Positions 1 to 10,976 of a DNA stretch of 24,835 nucleotides are shown piece after piece. Every line of letters starts with the position of its first letter. The stretch's first letter is position 1. The notes under the pieces are model-generated. The model was not told the DNA's origin. It made no database searches and saw only the letters and a list, made by a program, of their open reading frames with translations. Source of the DNA: Plakobranchus ocellatus (taxonomy: Eukaryota > Mollusca > Gastropoda > Plakobranchidae); assembly GCA_019648995.1 (NCBI GenBank), contig BLXT01007882.1:958810-983644 (forward strand), read 5' to 3'. The position numbers and the translations under genes are program-made.

Positions 1-736
1 TTTTTTTTTTTGTTAAATTCATATTGTTTAACATATCAGAAAATAGCACCTTTTTTTTTTAAATAAGAAGAATTTTATATCTTACCTGATAGCTTTACAA
101 GTTAAAGTCTGCGCCTAACGTGAAGCCTTTAACTTTTGGCACAACATACACTATTTAGGGGTGCAAAAGTGTAGAGCTATTTTTTTATTGTTTTTTAGGA
201 CAATTTTGTTAAACTTAAAAATATTCTGCTCAATAATAAAGTTCATGTACGAAAGTTGCTGCGATAAAAATTGAAAGCTGATGTACTATGCTTGGAAAAT
301 ATTTATGGGCATAAGAAAGAAAGATTATTATCAGTATGAAATTACATAGGAGTTACAATTTGACTTTATTAGTTTTATTATTATTTTTTTTTCTATTAGT
401 AATTTTTTTTTTTCAAATATGGGACATTATCAATCATATGGTGATGCCAATTAATATTTGATATGAACTCTTTGAGATATTAGACTTTTTATATTTTTTC
501 TCCTGTGTTTCGAAAGGTGAAAAAAAATTAAAATACATATGTTCGGGAAATAGCTTTATCACCAACTCTCCAACTTACTTCATGCAATGACTATTTAAGG
601 ATATGAGAAAAAGTGCTCTATTCAGGTATAAATTATAAATTAAGTTTGCAAGGAAATTTTCAAAAGAAAAAAAAGAAAAAGTTTGTGCATTATAATTATG
701 TGTGGCACCACCTTAAAAAAAAATATTTTCTGGCAG
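1..736. other. Non-coding, upstream intron of the hot-dog gene, by inference
   Basis: AT-rich with several T and A runs. Because the exon at 737 starts in phase 1, at least one more coding exon must lie upstream. One candidate acceptor (ttttttag, AG at 197-198) precedes a short open stretch, but no partner donor gives a convincing exon. I see no other features. Confidence 0.4.
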
Positions 737-784
737 GAACAGATGTTATGGGAAATGGTTATGGCCAAAAATACAATTTTAAAA
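737..784 (+). CDS. Internal exon (48 nt) of the double hot-dog protein gene, proposed
   Basis: Proposed small exon of the gene whose clear exons follow at 1194 and 2217. It sits between an acceptor (tctggcag, AG at 735-736) and a donor (aaaa|gtaaat, GT at 785). In phase it reads GTDVMGNGYGQKYNFK and leaves one base (A), which completes the split codon A|GT (Ser) with the exon at 1194. Entry and exit phase are both 1, so its length, a multiple of three, keeps the frame. A longer open frame in another phase covers 683-901, but it ends in TAA with no donor that gives the required phase, so I prefer the short exon. No start codon is visible; earlier exons must lie upstream. This is inference from splice signals and phase only. 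An alignment to related proteins or an RNA read would settle it. Confidence 0.4.
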
Positions 785-1193
785 GTAAATTCTCCCTTGA
801 CACCTATGTCTCAGGACCAGTCTGAGGGAAGCAGGAAACGTATTTTGAATATTTTAAACCATTGGAACAGCTTGAAACGCCTTTCTGAAAGGACTAAATA
901 AGTGAAAACTGGTTAGAGCTATGTGTTTTGTTTTTTTGTTTTTTTTAAATGCAAGTATGGGATTTTGTAATTTTTGGAAAAGACATGAAAAAGATTGAAA
1001 AAAAAAAACAAACAAAAAACCCATAAAAATATTTTTTCTTTAATGTTTTCTAAGGAAAACGTAGATTGGTCATAATAGATATGAACTTTAGGAATCATCA
1101 AATCCATCTTTTACTTAAACCTTTTTGCTTTAAAAATTCTCACTTTACTGTGCTATCACAAATTCTTTTTTTGCAAATTGGATTTTTCTTTAG
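785..1193 (+). other. Intron of the hot-dog gene
   Basis: A 409-nt GT-AG intron, if the small exon at 737 is right: donor aaaa|gtaaat, acceptor ttttctttag. It interrupts a Ser codon (phase 1). It is T-rich near the acceptor, with no repeats of note. Confidence 0.4.
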
Positions 1194-1384
1194 GTCAGCC
1201 GGACTTGCAAAGACTGATGAACATTATGGGAAGAGTGGAGCATGCATCAATGTATGACACTAATCATTCATTTTTAGACTATCAATCTTTGAGCCACAAA
1301 GGCATTGGAAGCTATGCCAAGGGCCTCATCATGGAAATAAGGCGCCATTTCTATGAGACAACAACTCCAAAATCGCCAATGCAG
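1194..1384 (+). CDS. Exon of double hot-dog thioesterase-like protein, first hot-dog half
   Basis: Clear coding exon of 191 nt. The acceptor follows a T-rich tract (tttttctttag, AG at 1192-1193) and the donor is cag|gtacaa (GT at 1385-1386). Read in the frame that takes one base from the preceding exon, it encodes about 63 residues starting (S)QPDLQRLMNIMGRVEH and ending TTPKSPMQ. It exits in phase 0, which matches the exon at 2217. The text, with MGRVEHA, LDYQSL, a Gly-rich turn and an alternating hydrophobic strand (GLIMEIRRHFYE), looks like the start of a hot-dog fold: first strand, long helix, next strand. An in-frame ATG at 1178 lies inside the intron and is not the start. No function can be assigned from this exon alone. 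Confidence 0.75.
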
Positions 1385-2216
1385 GTACAAATGGATAGCC
1401 ATTTTCTTCTTTTATTCAAACTTCCAAGAATATAATCATCACTCAAAATCATAAAATGTATGTATCAGGTTTAAAAAAAAAGAAATTATTATTGTTATTT
1501 TTTTGAGGCTCTTGGTTGTTTAATAAAATGCTTGTTTTTTTTTCCCCTAAAGGTGCAATCATATTATGATCCAGAAAATACATAAAGTTTCTATATTCAG
1601 TAAACATTATTTAATTTGATGTCCAAGAATCATAACTAACAAGGTGGACTAAGTTATGTAACTATTAAGATCATACTTTTAAACAATCTCATCTGCATGG
1701 CATCTGTTAAAAGAGAGCCAGAGGTAGTTGATTTTTGGAACTGGCATTAGGATGCTCAAGATGAATTTTATCGGTCTCATTTATTGCACATGGTTTTATA
1801 AAATTATATCTAGATTAGATCTATTTAGGTCAGATGAAGGGCTGCCCTGTGGCCTAGCCTAGACTATTAAAGAGACTTGGAGGACAAAAAGCATGAAAAT
1901 GTTAAGAAACAAAGGAAGCTCTTTGTTCGTAGACTGGATTGGAAAAATAATGAAGTAAAGCAATCTTTTATTGCGTCACATTAGACCCCAAATCAACTTT
2001 TCTCAACGGTCCAGTTATCAGACTCTCTAACCTTTTTTGAAGTTAGCCTTTCAAGGGGCTATTCAAAGCAAAAAGATCGCCTTGCACGAAAGCCCACTTA
2101 AGGTGTATAAGCTTATGTTTTCATTTTTTTGGGAAAGATTTACATATTCGTTTCTTCTTTCCTTAAAAAAATGTTTATACGTTAATTGATTGTATATTTT
2201 TTAATATCCTTGGAAG
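1385..2216 (+). other. Intron of the hot-dog gene
   Basis: An 832-nt GT-AG intron (cag|gtacaa to ccttggaag) in phase 0. Joining its flanking exons gives a continuous hot-dog protein. There are no recognised genes inside; it contains AGATCT-rich words near 1808-1830 of unknown meaning. Confidence 0.75.
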
Positions 2217-2831
2217 GTATCGCTGAAATTGACTGGCATGATGGACACAATGTACACAATCCGAACAAGTGCTACATTTGGTGGTCGGCAAAAGGCTTCA
2301 ATTATGATTAAATCCTGTAATGCCCTTGTACATCGTGAATCTGGCCTCACGGAGCAAATTCCTGAATGGTGGCGGCATAAATTCTTACGTTTATTGCCTA
2401 CAATTCCAGACAATTACCGACCTATTGAGCCTCCAAACTGTGTAGGAAAGACTTTTTCACATCATGTAGTTGTGCCTTTGAGAGATACTGACACCAGTGG
2501 AAGGACTCGTCATCCCTCATATGTCCGCTATTTCACAGACAATATCAGCATTGCTGCCAACAGAAATTTTTATCCGGCTTTATCAAACATGCTACATGAC
2601 TACTACACCATGCGTATATCTGTGTTACATTTTAGCCCTAGTGTTTGGGGTGATTCTCTGATTGTAGAAACATTCCAGGATCTAGAGAATGAGCTTAAAC
2701 TACACTGTTTTGTTAGCAAGGGTGGGCATATTAAATGGTATGGCTGTTTGGAATTTTATGAAATAATGTTTGAACCTGAGGTAGAACCTTTTCCATATAT
2801 GCTCAATTATCATGAAAGAAAGGGATCTTAG
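2217..2831 (+). CDS. Terminal coding exon, double hot-dog acyl thioesterase-like protein
   Basis: Last coding exon. The acceptor is ccttggaag (AG 2215-2216); the exon begins in phase 0 with VSLKLTGMM and ends with TAG at 2829-2831, giving 204 residues. The first part (to about 2400) completes hot-dog half one and ends in a Trp-rich segment (EQIPEWWRHKF). After a Pro-rich linker, half two begins near 2450. The segment at 2481-2540 reads RDTDTSGRTRHPSYVRYF, resembling the D-x-D-x-x-G-(H)...H-x-x-Y signature of the 4-hydroxybenzoyl-CoA and acyl-ACP thioesterase hot-dog families. The usual Gly-His is Gly-Arg here. Alternating strands follow (MRISVLHFSPSVWGDSLIVETF; KWYGCLEFYEIMF). Known family members hydrolyse acyl-CoA or acyl-ACP thioesters, and a metazoan two-repeat protein may do the same. 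Substrate and location cannot be told from the sequence, and I see no targeting signal because the N-terminus is missing. The three exons together give about 283 residues. The frame is intact, so the gene is probably functional. Confidence 0.8.
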   Translation, partial: VSLKLTGMMDTMYTIRTSATFGGRQKASIMIKSCNALVHRESGLTEQIPEWWRHKFLRLLPTIPDNYRPIEPPNCVGKTFSHHVVVPLRDTDTSGRTRHPSYVRYFTDNISIAANRNFYPALSNMLHDYYTMRISVLHFSPSVWGDSLIVETFQDLENELKLHCFVSKGGHIKWYGCLEFYEIMFEPEVEPFPYMLNYHERKGS

Positions 2832-3135
2832 CAGGTTAGTTCATCTTAACCATGAACTGAGTGTATTTTATGCTATGATGATTTAATGCTGTAAATTGTC
2901 ACACACAGTGGAGTCTGCTCAGAGCGCTTAAAATTATTCTCAACATGACTTCTTTCTTTTTATAAGGATATATAACATTGAAAAGAATCTTTATAGAACC
3001 AAAGTTTAATATCCATGTGAGAAAGAGTATTAATATCATGTTAATATGAAAAGATATTGATACACTATCATAATACAAAGACAAAGAAGAATAAAATTGC
3101 TCTCTTGTTATTTGTTAACGTCTGTTCTAACTTGT

Positions 3136-3141
3136 AATAAA
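3136..3141 (+). promoter_or_regulatory. Candidate polyadenylation signal AATAAA
   Basis: AATAAA about 305 bases after the stop codon of the hot-dog gene. It is a plausible 3' end for the transcript, but the region is AT-rich and other AATAAA hexamers lie at 4022-4027 and 4456-4461, so the true site is uncertain. A donor-like cag|gttagt directly after the stop (about 2834) could also mean an intron in the 3' untranslated region. Confidence 0.25.
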
Positions 3142-6011
3142 TATTGTGCAATTTTATAGCATAAGTAACCCTAAGAAAAAATATGTGTATTCATGTTTGT
3201 AGTGTTGAGTTGAGTATTGATGTTGAAAGGATTTCATTTTAAAAAATGGAAAAAAAAAATGTTGAATGAGTATAAGAGTACCGGGGAGACCATATAAAGT
3301 TGATAAAAGACAACCGGTAGGAAAACATGACAACATAAGGATAATTTTCTTTTTATCAAAACAGAGAAGAGAAGAATTGGGATTTCTGTAGATGTGGATA
3401 TGCATAATAAATATAAGTGATGTCTGTGGATATGGAATGCATTGTGCGATGCAAAATAATGCTAATTTAGATTGTTTTCAAAACATATGTATAATTATGC
3501 AAAGTGTTTTTGAGGTATGTAAGATATGTTTTATTACATTGATTGTTACATGTATAAATTTTATATGGAGAAAAAAAGTTGGGAAAAGACAGGTTTGTTG
3601 ATTTCAAGATGTTTATTAATATTTTAAAAATAAAAAAGTCTTTTTATTTTTCAGCGCAAGACTTTATATTACACCTGTCTTTATTAATTAAAGCAGAATT
3701 GTTTTACTCAAAGGGAGTTATTTTCTCTTACACAAACGATTATTTTTCATTCAATTATAAAGAGTTAAATAAAAACTTAAAAATTTTTATTGTAAGCTAT
3801 GTGGAGCCGGCTCCATGTTTGAATTACCAGAAAATTTTATGCATGTAGAACACAAATTAAATTTTTGATTGTCAGGAATCAAATTGAAAGGGACTCCAGT
3901 GCATATATTTAATGTATACAGGCTTACACCAGTCCTTTACAGAGATCATTTCCTAGTTAATATTGGCCCTCATACCAAGTTATTGTGCTTAAGAAGTTTT
4001 GGTACTTTCACTATTGTGTTTAATAAATAAATTTATAACTTTGTAAAACTGTTTTTAAAAATCCCACATCCCATGTCATTTAAGAAAAATATCTGGTAAC
4101 ACTCGCATATGATGAGGTAAAGTTGTGATCTGCATGATTAACTGAATGAAATAAAATGAATCTAGAAGAATATAAGTTTAAACGATTCATTTCCCTATGG
4201 GCAAATTTTTCAACAGACATATTAAAGAATTCTGTGTGAAATACTGAAAAGCTGTGGTACTTTTTTTTCTTTGATTTGAAGTTCAGATTTTCATTGAGTC
4301 ATGTCAATCTGCAACTTGGCTCATTTTGTTGAACTGATATACACGTTCATTTTCATATATATATATATTATACTTTTTTTAAAGAATTGTATACAAAACT
4401 GAAAACTGAAAGAAATGGGCAAATTGCTAAGATGATCCAAATAGTTATCACTGTCAATAAAGCATTTTTATCCATTTCATAACAGATAAAAATACCACAA
4501 AATGCTACTGAGCACTAAAAACATAGACACATTACCATTTACAGAAGTATCTGATTAAAAATAAAAAGCTAAATATATTCCTTGACTGAACAAACACCAC
4601 ATATGTGAACTGTAGGCCATGCAACCCTGAACTATAGTTTTTGGGGGGTTTGTTTTTAATCCTTTGTGTATTTTTATTTCTGAATCAACAGCAGAATTAA
4701 TAACCAAGCATATAATTAAGTTATTGACTTTCTGCCAAGCTGCCACAGGGGATGCCTAATTGTACCAGCTGTGGAATTACATGTATTTTGCATGTTGAAA
4801 GGTGAGGCAGACAAGCAGCAATGTTGCATCATCATACCTACACTCTGCCAAACCTTTTGCATAGTATACTTCTTAGCATGAAAAAAGCCCTTTTCCTCCT
4901 CTTTCATCTTTGCCTACAGGGTTAATACTTGCATTATTCCCTCCTGAAAAATGGAAATAACTTCCTCCAATAAGTTGACATTTTGTCCACTTTAATGACA
5001 ATTGCTAGCGATTTCAAAGTGTGCATTCAGGCCATTAACCAATGTGTGTTTGGAGTATGTTGATTACATATAAAAAATCTTCACACCGCCAAGGCATCAA
5101 TTAACCAAAGCCAACTTTTATCTGGTGGGCATTTAAACGGATACTGATGTCTTTGTTAGCTCAGAATCAGACTGTCAAAAAAATATTTCTAGTAAAGCCA
5201 TAAAATCATAGTTGCATGACGTATAACTGGTTGTGGAGACCCAGTGCACCACCTTGCATTAACCCTACATCTTTTAAATTAATAATCTCCAGGGGAAGAA
5301 ATCAGCTGGATTAAAAAAATATTTGTAAGGCTCGGAAAATCTTTTTAATATATTTAAAATACATTTATTAAAAAGTTAAAAAGTGATATAGCCAGGTGGG
5401 TTTATACCTTAACTCAAATTTTTTGTAACAAGAAAAGGAGAAACTATTTTGACTCAGACATTGATTTTAGAATATGGGCAAGCATTACTTTCATTTCAAG
5501 TATACAGGATTGCGCCTTTTAGCTTTTGATTTTTTTCTAAAAATCAATTGTTATATTTTAGAACTTACGTGAGTTTATTGTAATCATTTATTAGGAAATG
5601 GATGATTAAAAATTACTTGGAGACAAACCCCTAATTTTGATCTAACAGTTTAAATAGTGAAAAGGAAATGCAATGTGTAGCAACAACACTTAAGGTGTGA
5701 AGAAACGAGTGAATGTTACTTTTCACTTACTGGGTTGTTAAACAAAAATTATATTTATGTTGGATGCAAAAGTGGTGCAAAGATATTTCTGTACATGTGG
5801 CAATTACAATTATAAAATAAATGGGCTGACTGTTTAGACAGCACTGCGATTTAGTGAGGATAAGATGTACTGTTTAGACTTCACCAAAATAATTCTGTCT
5901 GGACGAGGAACTAAAAGCAGTTAACAAGAAGTTTTGAGGACTCAATAAATCTAGTAAATTTGCAAATTTGAAGAAGGTTTCAGGGTAATAGAAGAGTGAG
6001 AGAAAGTGACA

Positions 6012-6029
6012 ACGAGAGAGAGAGAGAGC
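6012..6029. repeat. (GA)n microsatellite
   Basis: Short pure GA run after a purine-rich segment. No flanking words of the GA-core composite repeat family were found, so it is treated as an independent microsatellite. Confidence 0.7.
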
Positions 6030-7060
6030 TTATTAAAGTGCAAAGCATCAGTTAAAAGCAAGAAGATTTAATATACACAAACAAGTAGTAGTTAAAAAAA
6101 ATCATCATGCACATAAACAGGATATTACAAAATTTTTTTACGCAAACATAGCATTCTATTCTAATAGATGATCCAAGAGATGATTGAAGAGGATTTTTTA
6201 AAGCAACAATTGTTTTCTCTAATCTTAGTTTTTTTTATTTGATAAATAGCAAATTAAAATATCTCTTGTCTACATATATTGTAGAAGCTTTAAGCCCATG
6301 GAATACAATAATGATCGGTATTATTGTTTTTAGAAATTATGAATGCATCATTCATGTGCCTTACAAATATATTTGTATGCATCTTTGCTTTGAAATTGTA
6401 TCCTGCAGTTGGCTCTGCCTTACTTTATACTTTTGTTTTTTTAGTTTTGCGATCAACTCAATATATGGCTAGAAAAATACTAAAATGTTGAATCATACGT
6501 CAAAGAACAAAGAATGTGATCAGAAGGAAATATTGTATTTATATCCTATAGATAATCATCGCTAATACTTTTAACCACTGGACTGCTCACTTAAAAGTAA
6601 TTTTGGTAATGAAATTGCCGCAGAATAAGATGAGTGTTTAATTTAAAACATAAATACATTTTTGTAAATTAGCCTTATATAATCAAAAGTACTTTCTTCA
6701 CCCCTTCAACACCATAGTTTTGTGTTCAAGAGAAAATAGGGCTCTTTTGGTACAGATCTTTTAAAATCAAATCAAAGAATATCATAAAGAGGTAGATTAG
6801 ATTTGTTTTTTAGAGCTTGACTTTGGTCTCTATGCCATTACATGCATGAAAACGAATTCAAATATTGAGCAGCCAAGTGGTTGAATTCTAATTATACATC
6901 TTAAAGAAAATACTTTAAGAGTTAGAAATGATATTCTTGTAGTTCTATTGTTCCTGTCAATGTCTAGATTGAAGATTTTATCACCACCACCATTTTTTTT
7001 TTTTTCAAATACAGTGTATTAAATCTTTTTTTTACTGTAACAAAGAATTCAAAGCATAAA

Positions 7061-7075
7061 CACACACACACACAA
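7061..7075. repeat. (CA)n microsatellite
   Basis: Short run of alternating CA. Confidence 0.7.
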
Positions 7076-8576
7076 AGTTTTCTTTGTTGAAATATCATTT
7101 CTCACTTCATTAATCTTTGCTTACTCATATATCGAAATATCGGTACATGACATATGATTTAAATATGCAAAAGTTACCTCAGGAGACAACCGGCAACAAC
7201 AGAAGGAGATTAGATAAAGGCCAACTTAGCTTCATGCTGCTGATGGATAAGCTGAGTGTTTACTAGGCAGTGAACCCTCACCAATCAATGCCAGCAAGCC
7301 CCAGTGCATCCATGTATTTTGTTCAGATAAGAAGCAGAAAAAAGAAAAAGAAAAAAGCATACAAGCTGAAATGTGGGCTTACTGTTGTTTATTATAATGA
7401 TTGTAAAAGTGGTTTCGTAACATAACCATTTTGATCGATACATTTCATGTTTCAGGAATTCTAATGTAATTTGCTGTGTTGTACAGCATAAGTAATAAAT
7501 GCTCTTATACATGTAAAAGTATTTGAAATCTTTTATTTATTCTAAGACTGGATTTTAATCTGGAATGTGAATATGAACTATGAAATGATTACATGAGGTA
7601 GAAACCGAAAAAATTATAAATGCACTAAGTCTTTTGTCATGAGCTACAACTTTTTGCAACAAATGTTATCATTCTTTGTTTCGATAATTTTCTCTTATCT
7701 CAAAATACTGTAAGTTTGAGCTGAAAGTACATGTAACAATTGTTAAAGAGAAATTGGCGTGGTTCATTTACTATTTTTGTAAGTGTTCCACAGAGATAGA
7801 GTTACAGAATGTAGCTTGGCAAATAGGAGGAAGGAAATGAGCAAAACTCAATAATGAACTAGGGAACAAGCTTGAATTAAGGAGGTTACCAAGACCTATA
7901 AACACATTAGATATTGATATCGACAATATTAAATAACGAATACTAATTGTTCTTTAAAACAAGGCAGTAGCACACTTTAGTTTAAAGAGATGACATTTAC
8001 TTAGTGTCTAGCCCAACAGTGCCCTGTGCAGTGCATAGAGCGGGAATATGTGGCTGAGGGAAAAATTGCTCTCTCTGGCTGAACTCCTTATGCAGCGGTG
8101 CTTACTTAGTTTTCAACATCTTAGGGTTGTATTACGACAGTTTATTAAGGCACCAGCCGCTTCAACAATTTTAGCAACTTACATGACAAAATGCTTCTTT
8201 TGAACAGTACATTATTGACCACTTTTAGTTCTTCATACAATTGTTAAGTTATATTGCAAAAACACTTTTTTGAAGAGTGAAAAACTTGTCTTAAATGTTC
8301 AGCTCAATTAATCGTCTGTTGCGAAGTGGTATTGAATCAATACATATTTAAACTTAATAATGGATAAGGCAAGCATAAAGCCTCTGATTTACTTTTTTTT
8401 ATTCAATAAAAATATAAATTTAATTCCATAGATTTCAGGTATACTAAATTAGGATATGTAAAAATGTGACTTTTTAATGTCCACGCCAAAACCTGGAAAG
8501 TAGAAGAGAGTAATAGAATTTACAAAAAAAAATTTCCAATTTAAAACACACTATATATAAGTAGGCTCCCAGCAAT

Positions 8577-10290
8577 GATTTTGATGTTTCAGAGACGATT
8601 CCAAAACACCGTCAAAGTATCAAAATCACTGTGGGAAGTAGAGTGTGATTCAGATCATATTCCAGTCAATCCAAAATCTCAGAAGTAGAAAAACTACGGG
8701 CAAAAATGAAAAATTCACTCAATGAAGTCATAGAGAAAAACGTTCCCAAAAAAGGATAATAAAGAGCATAAGAAATGGATAAACAAAGAAATATTTAATT
8801 TGATGGAAGAAAGGCGCAAATCAAAAAAATGTAGAAGCCAAATACAAAGACCTAAGCAGAAACGCAAAAAATCAAGATAAAATTCAATGCCGAAAAAGAA
8901 GAAAAGATTAATCAACAATGTCAGGAAATAGAGCAAAATTTAAATATCAACAGTAAATTCATGCATGCTAAATTTAATAACATTGGTGGTAAGACAACCA
9001 AATACAGTAGCCTGGCTGCATCAAATCAAAAGACGGAACAATATTAATGGAAAAGAAGGAAATACAGATGGTCAGAATATGTTAAAAATCTTTTCAAAGA
9101 GGATAGGTGCAAAAAACCTGATATTGTAAAAAAATAGAAGGTCTGCTATCCTTAAAGAAGAGGTAGAGGCAGCAATAAAGAAAATGGAAATGGAAAAGCC
9201 ACAGGACAGATAACATACCAGTGGAAATAATGACAGCATTAGATGATCGAGAAAGAGATCTGAAAACAAAACTTCATGCACCATACGATAATGGTACAAT
9301 TTCTGAAGATCTGTGTAAATCTGTTTTTTATAATACTGCCTAAAACACCAGGAGCAATAGCATGTGAACTTCATAGAATTATCAGTTTAATGAGCCATTT
9401 TACAAAAATCCTGTTACGTGTTTGAATGCATAGAATGCACATGAGTCTAAGACAAGAAATATATATATGCGAAACAATTTGGCTTTGTGCCTGATAAAGG
9501 AACTAGAAACGCAATATTCTGTAAAGAAAACGGAATGTATGGTCATCTCAAAGAAGTCCTGTAACCCCAAGTGCAATCTCGTTAGCAAATGAAAGAAAAT
9601 CAAGCACGTTAGAAAATTCAAATATCTGGGTTATCAGATAACATAAGATGGTTGTTAATGCATAAGTGAATAAATAAAAAAAATAGCCATGGCCAAAGAT
9701 ACATTTCAAAACATGAAACCAATGCTGGCAAACAGAAACATAAGTATGAAAACCAAAATAAGGGTAATGAAAACATATATGTACATTTCAAAACATGAAA
9801 CCAATGCTGGCAAACAGAAACATAAGTATGAAAACCAAAATAAGGGTAATGAAAACATATATGTATGGTCAGTAATTTTATATGGAGGTGTGCGTTGGAC
9901 AATAAACAAGGAAACAGAGAAAATTGAAAGGAGTAGGATTTGATTTTTCGGAAGAATAATGAGGATATCATGGACAGAAAAAAAAGTCCAATGAATTGGT
10001 ACTGAAAGAGGCTAATCTTGAGCGATCCCTAATTGAAACCATAAGAGAGCGGCAACTACTGTTTTTTGGTCACATTTGCCGACATAAGGGTTTAGAACAC
10101 TTATAGCAATCACTGGAAAGACTGAAGGCAAACACTGTAGGGGTAGACAGAGAATAACTTTTATTGAAAGTCTTAAATCATGGACAATATGTAAGGGTAG
10201 AAACAAAAACTTTATGAGGTTAACTGAGAGTAGGTTTGAGTGAAGGAACATGATCGGAAAAGTATTTAAAGAAGAAGAAATGGCATAAAA
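8577..10290 (+). pseudogene. LINE copy a: endonuclease end plus RT with deleted palm, degenerate
   Basis: Decayed non-LTR retrotransposon, 5' truncated. It starts in the C-terminal part of an APE-type endonuclease, and the DNA from 8577 matches 24330 onward in fragment f. The SDH catalytic motif is intact at 8650-8658. Next come the endonuclease-RT linker, the RT N-terminal part (LPKTPGA-like, then ISLMSH, about 9336-9405) and FGFVPDKG-like residues at about 9480. At about 9515/9516 the text jumps from RNAIF to KKTECMVISKK, so RT motifs A to D including YADD are missing. The C-terminal part follows: KFKYLGY near 9607-9630, ILYGG.RWTINKE near 9870-9915, an RISWTEK region, then RGRQRITFIESLKSW. 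It ends with a short GAA triplet run near 10276. Many frameshifts and stops are present. An internal 82-bp duplication is listed separately. Not functional. Confidence 0.85.
9701..9864 (+). repeat. Perfect 82-bp tandem duplication inside LINE copy a
   Basis: Two identical 82-base units, 9701-9782 and 9783-9864, by direct comparison. The unit covers the segment encoding TFQNMKPMLANRNISMKTK. Since 82 is not a multiple of three, the second unit is read in another frame. The absence of differences suggests a duplication more recent than the rest of the decay, or gene conversion or an assembly artefact. Confidence 0.95.
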
Positions 10291-10374
10291 ATGTGAAGTT
10301 GGGACGGAGGCATGAATTTTGTTTAAATTTATTGAAGTATTTTGTTAAAAAAAAAAAAGAGGAAAAAGGGAATT

Positions 10375-10705
10375 TTAACAACCGCCAGCGATTGAAACCA
10401 GAATAACTTTCAATTTTTTAAGTTGTGTATAATATGTGTGTGTGTGCGCAGGTATAACCCTTAAACTGGGTTNNNNNNNNNNNNNNNNNNNNNNNNNNNN
10501 NNNNNNNNNNNNNNNNNNNNNNNNNNNNNNNNNNNNNNNNNNNNNNNNNNNNNNNNNNNGTTGTTTTTTTTTAGCCTGGCGCAAATATCAATAGAATAGA
10601 GAATACATCGCATCTCATTTTGTTTCATACTGCACGCATTTTATTAACATCAAAATTTAGGATCCACTTAGATCTAAATGTTAAAGCAGCATTTCATGAG
10701 GACAA
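10375..10705 (-). repeat. Composite GA/CT-core repeat, copy A, left arm (contains N gap)
   Basis: Matches the reverse complement of the window end (copy B). The 14-mer CAGCGATTGAAACC at 10386-10399 equals the complement of 24809-24822. A GCGCAAA word, CATCTCATTT, the palindromic unit ATTTAG...CTTAGATCTAAAT at 10655-10679 and AAAGCAGCATTTCATGAGG follow in the same order as in B. It leads into the CT array at 10735. The N gap falls where copy B has its T-rich TTTACCCTGTTC segment. Class unknown; strand is given relative to copies B and C. Confidence 0.7.
10473..10559. other. Assembly gap, 87 N
   Basis: A run of N. It lies inside the left arm of composite repeat copy A. By colinearity with copy B it probably holds a low-complexity T-rich segment. 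Confidence 0.99.
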
Positions 10706-10731
10706 TTGGTTTATTTGTAGTATAGATACTC

Positions 10732-10734
<3 letters not shown>

Positions 10735-10800
<66 letters not shown>
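10735..10800. repeat. (CT)n followed by (CTAT)n microsatellite
   Basis: A CT array from about 10735 to 10772 passes directly into a CTAT array to 10800. It is the core of composite repeat copy A and corresponds to the GA core at 19586-19653 in copy C. Serine/leucine/tyrosine-rich open frames through it are not genes. Confidence 0.97.
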
Positions 10801-10804
<4 letters not shown>

Positions 10805-10805
10805 C

Positions 10806-10969
10806 CCGGGGCATCGGTAGCACAGTGGCTAGCGAGCCCGCCCTGATATCTGCAGGGATCCTTCTGTCTCGGGTTCGAGCCCCGCCACCGGCGCCCTGGC
10901 CTAACGGATATAACCTTGTTGTGGACTGTGTACTGGCTATACACAAAAAAAAAAACCAACCAAAACCAA
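10806..10969 (+). mobile_element. tRNA-derived SINE
   Basis: A retrotransposed short element with a tRNA-like head. The RNA polymerase III A box TAGCACAGTGG is at 10818-10828 and the B box GGTTCGAGCCC at 10872-10882. An anticodon-like hairpin CCCTG-ATATCTG-CAGGG (5-bp stem, 7-base loop) lies between them. A body of about 60 bases follows, then an A-rich 3' end (about 10945-10969). The 7-base word CTTTCTC occurs just before (10799-10805) and just after (10970-10976), a plausible target-site duplication, though it is weak evidence in CT-rich DNA. The outer acceptor stem does not pair well, so this is not a working tRNA gene. Confidence 0.8.
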
Positions 10970-10976
10970 CTTTCTC

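Larger units (their letters stand above)
2832..8576. other. Non-coding stretch: 3' UTR then intergenic or intronic DNA
   Basis: No exon or RNA gene that I can support. The first few hundred bases are probably 3' untranslated sequence. The rest is AT-rich with short simple repeats: (AT)n near 4356-4369, (GA)n near 6012-6029 and (CA)n near 7061-7075. Open frames here are short and of low complexity, without family likeness. One apparently more complex part, about 4740-5280, also shows no recognisable protein in any frame. Confidence 0.6.

Noticed and set aside
683-901. 72-codon plus-strand frame as an exon of the hot-dog gene
   Set aside because: It ends in TAA with no donor giving the phase required by the exon at 1194; the overlapping 737-784 exon in another frame fits both splice sites and phase.
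9618-9971. Minus-strand 117-codon frame with repeated hydrophobic segments
   Set aside because: Antisense of LINE copy a; its internal repeat is the 82-bp duplication read backwards.
10806-10900. Functional tRNA gene
   Set aside because: A and B boxes and an anticodon-like hairpin are present, but the acceptor stem does not pair and an A-rich-tailed body follows, so it is a SINE.
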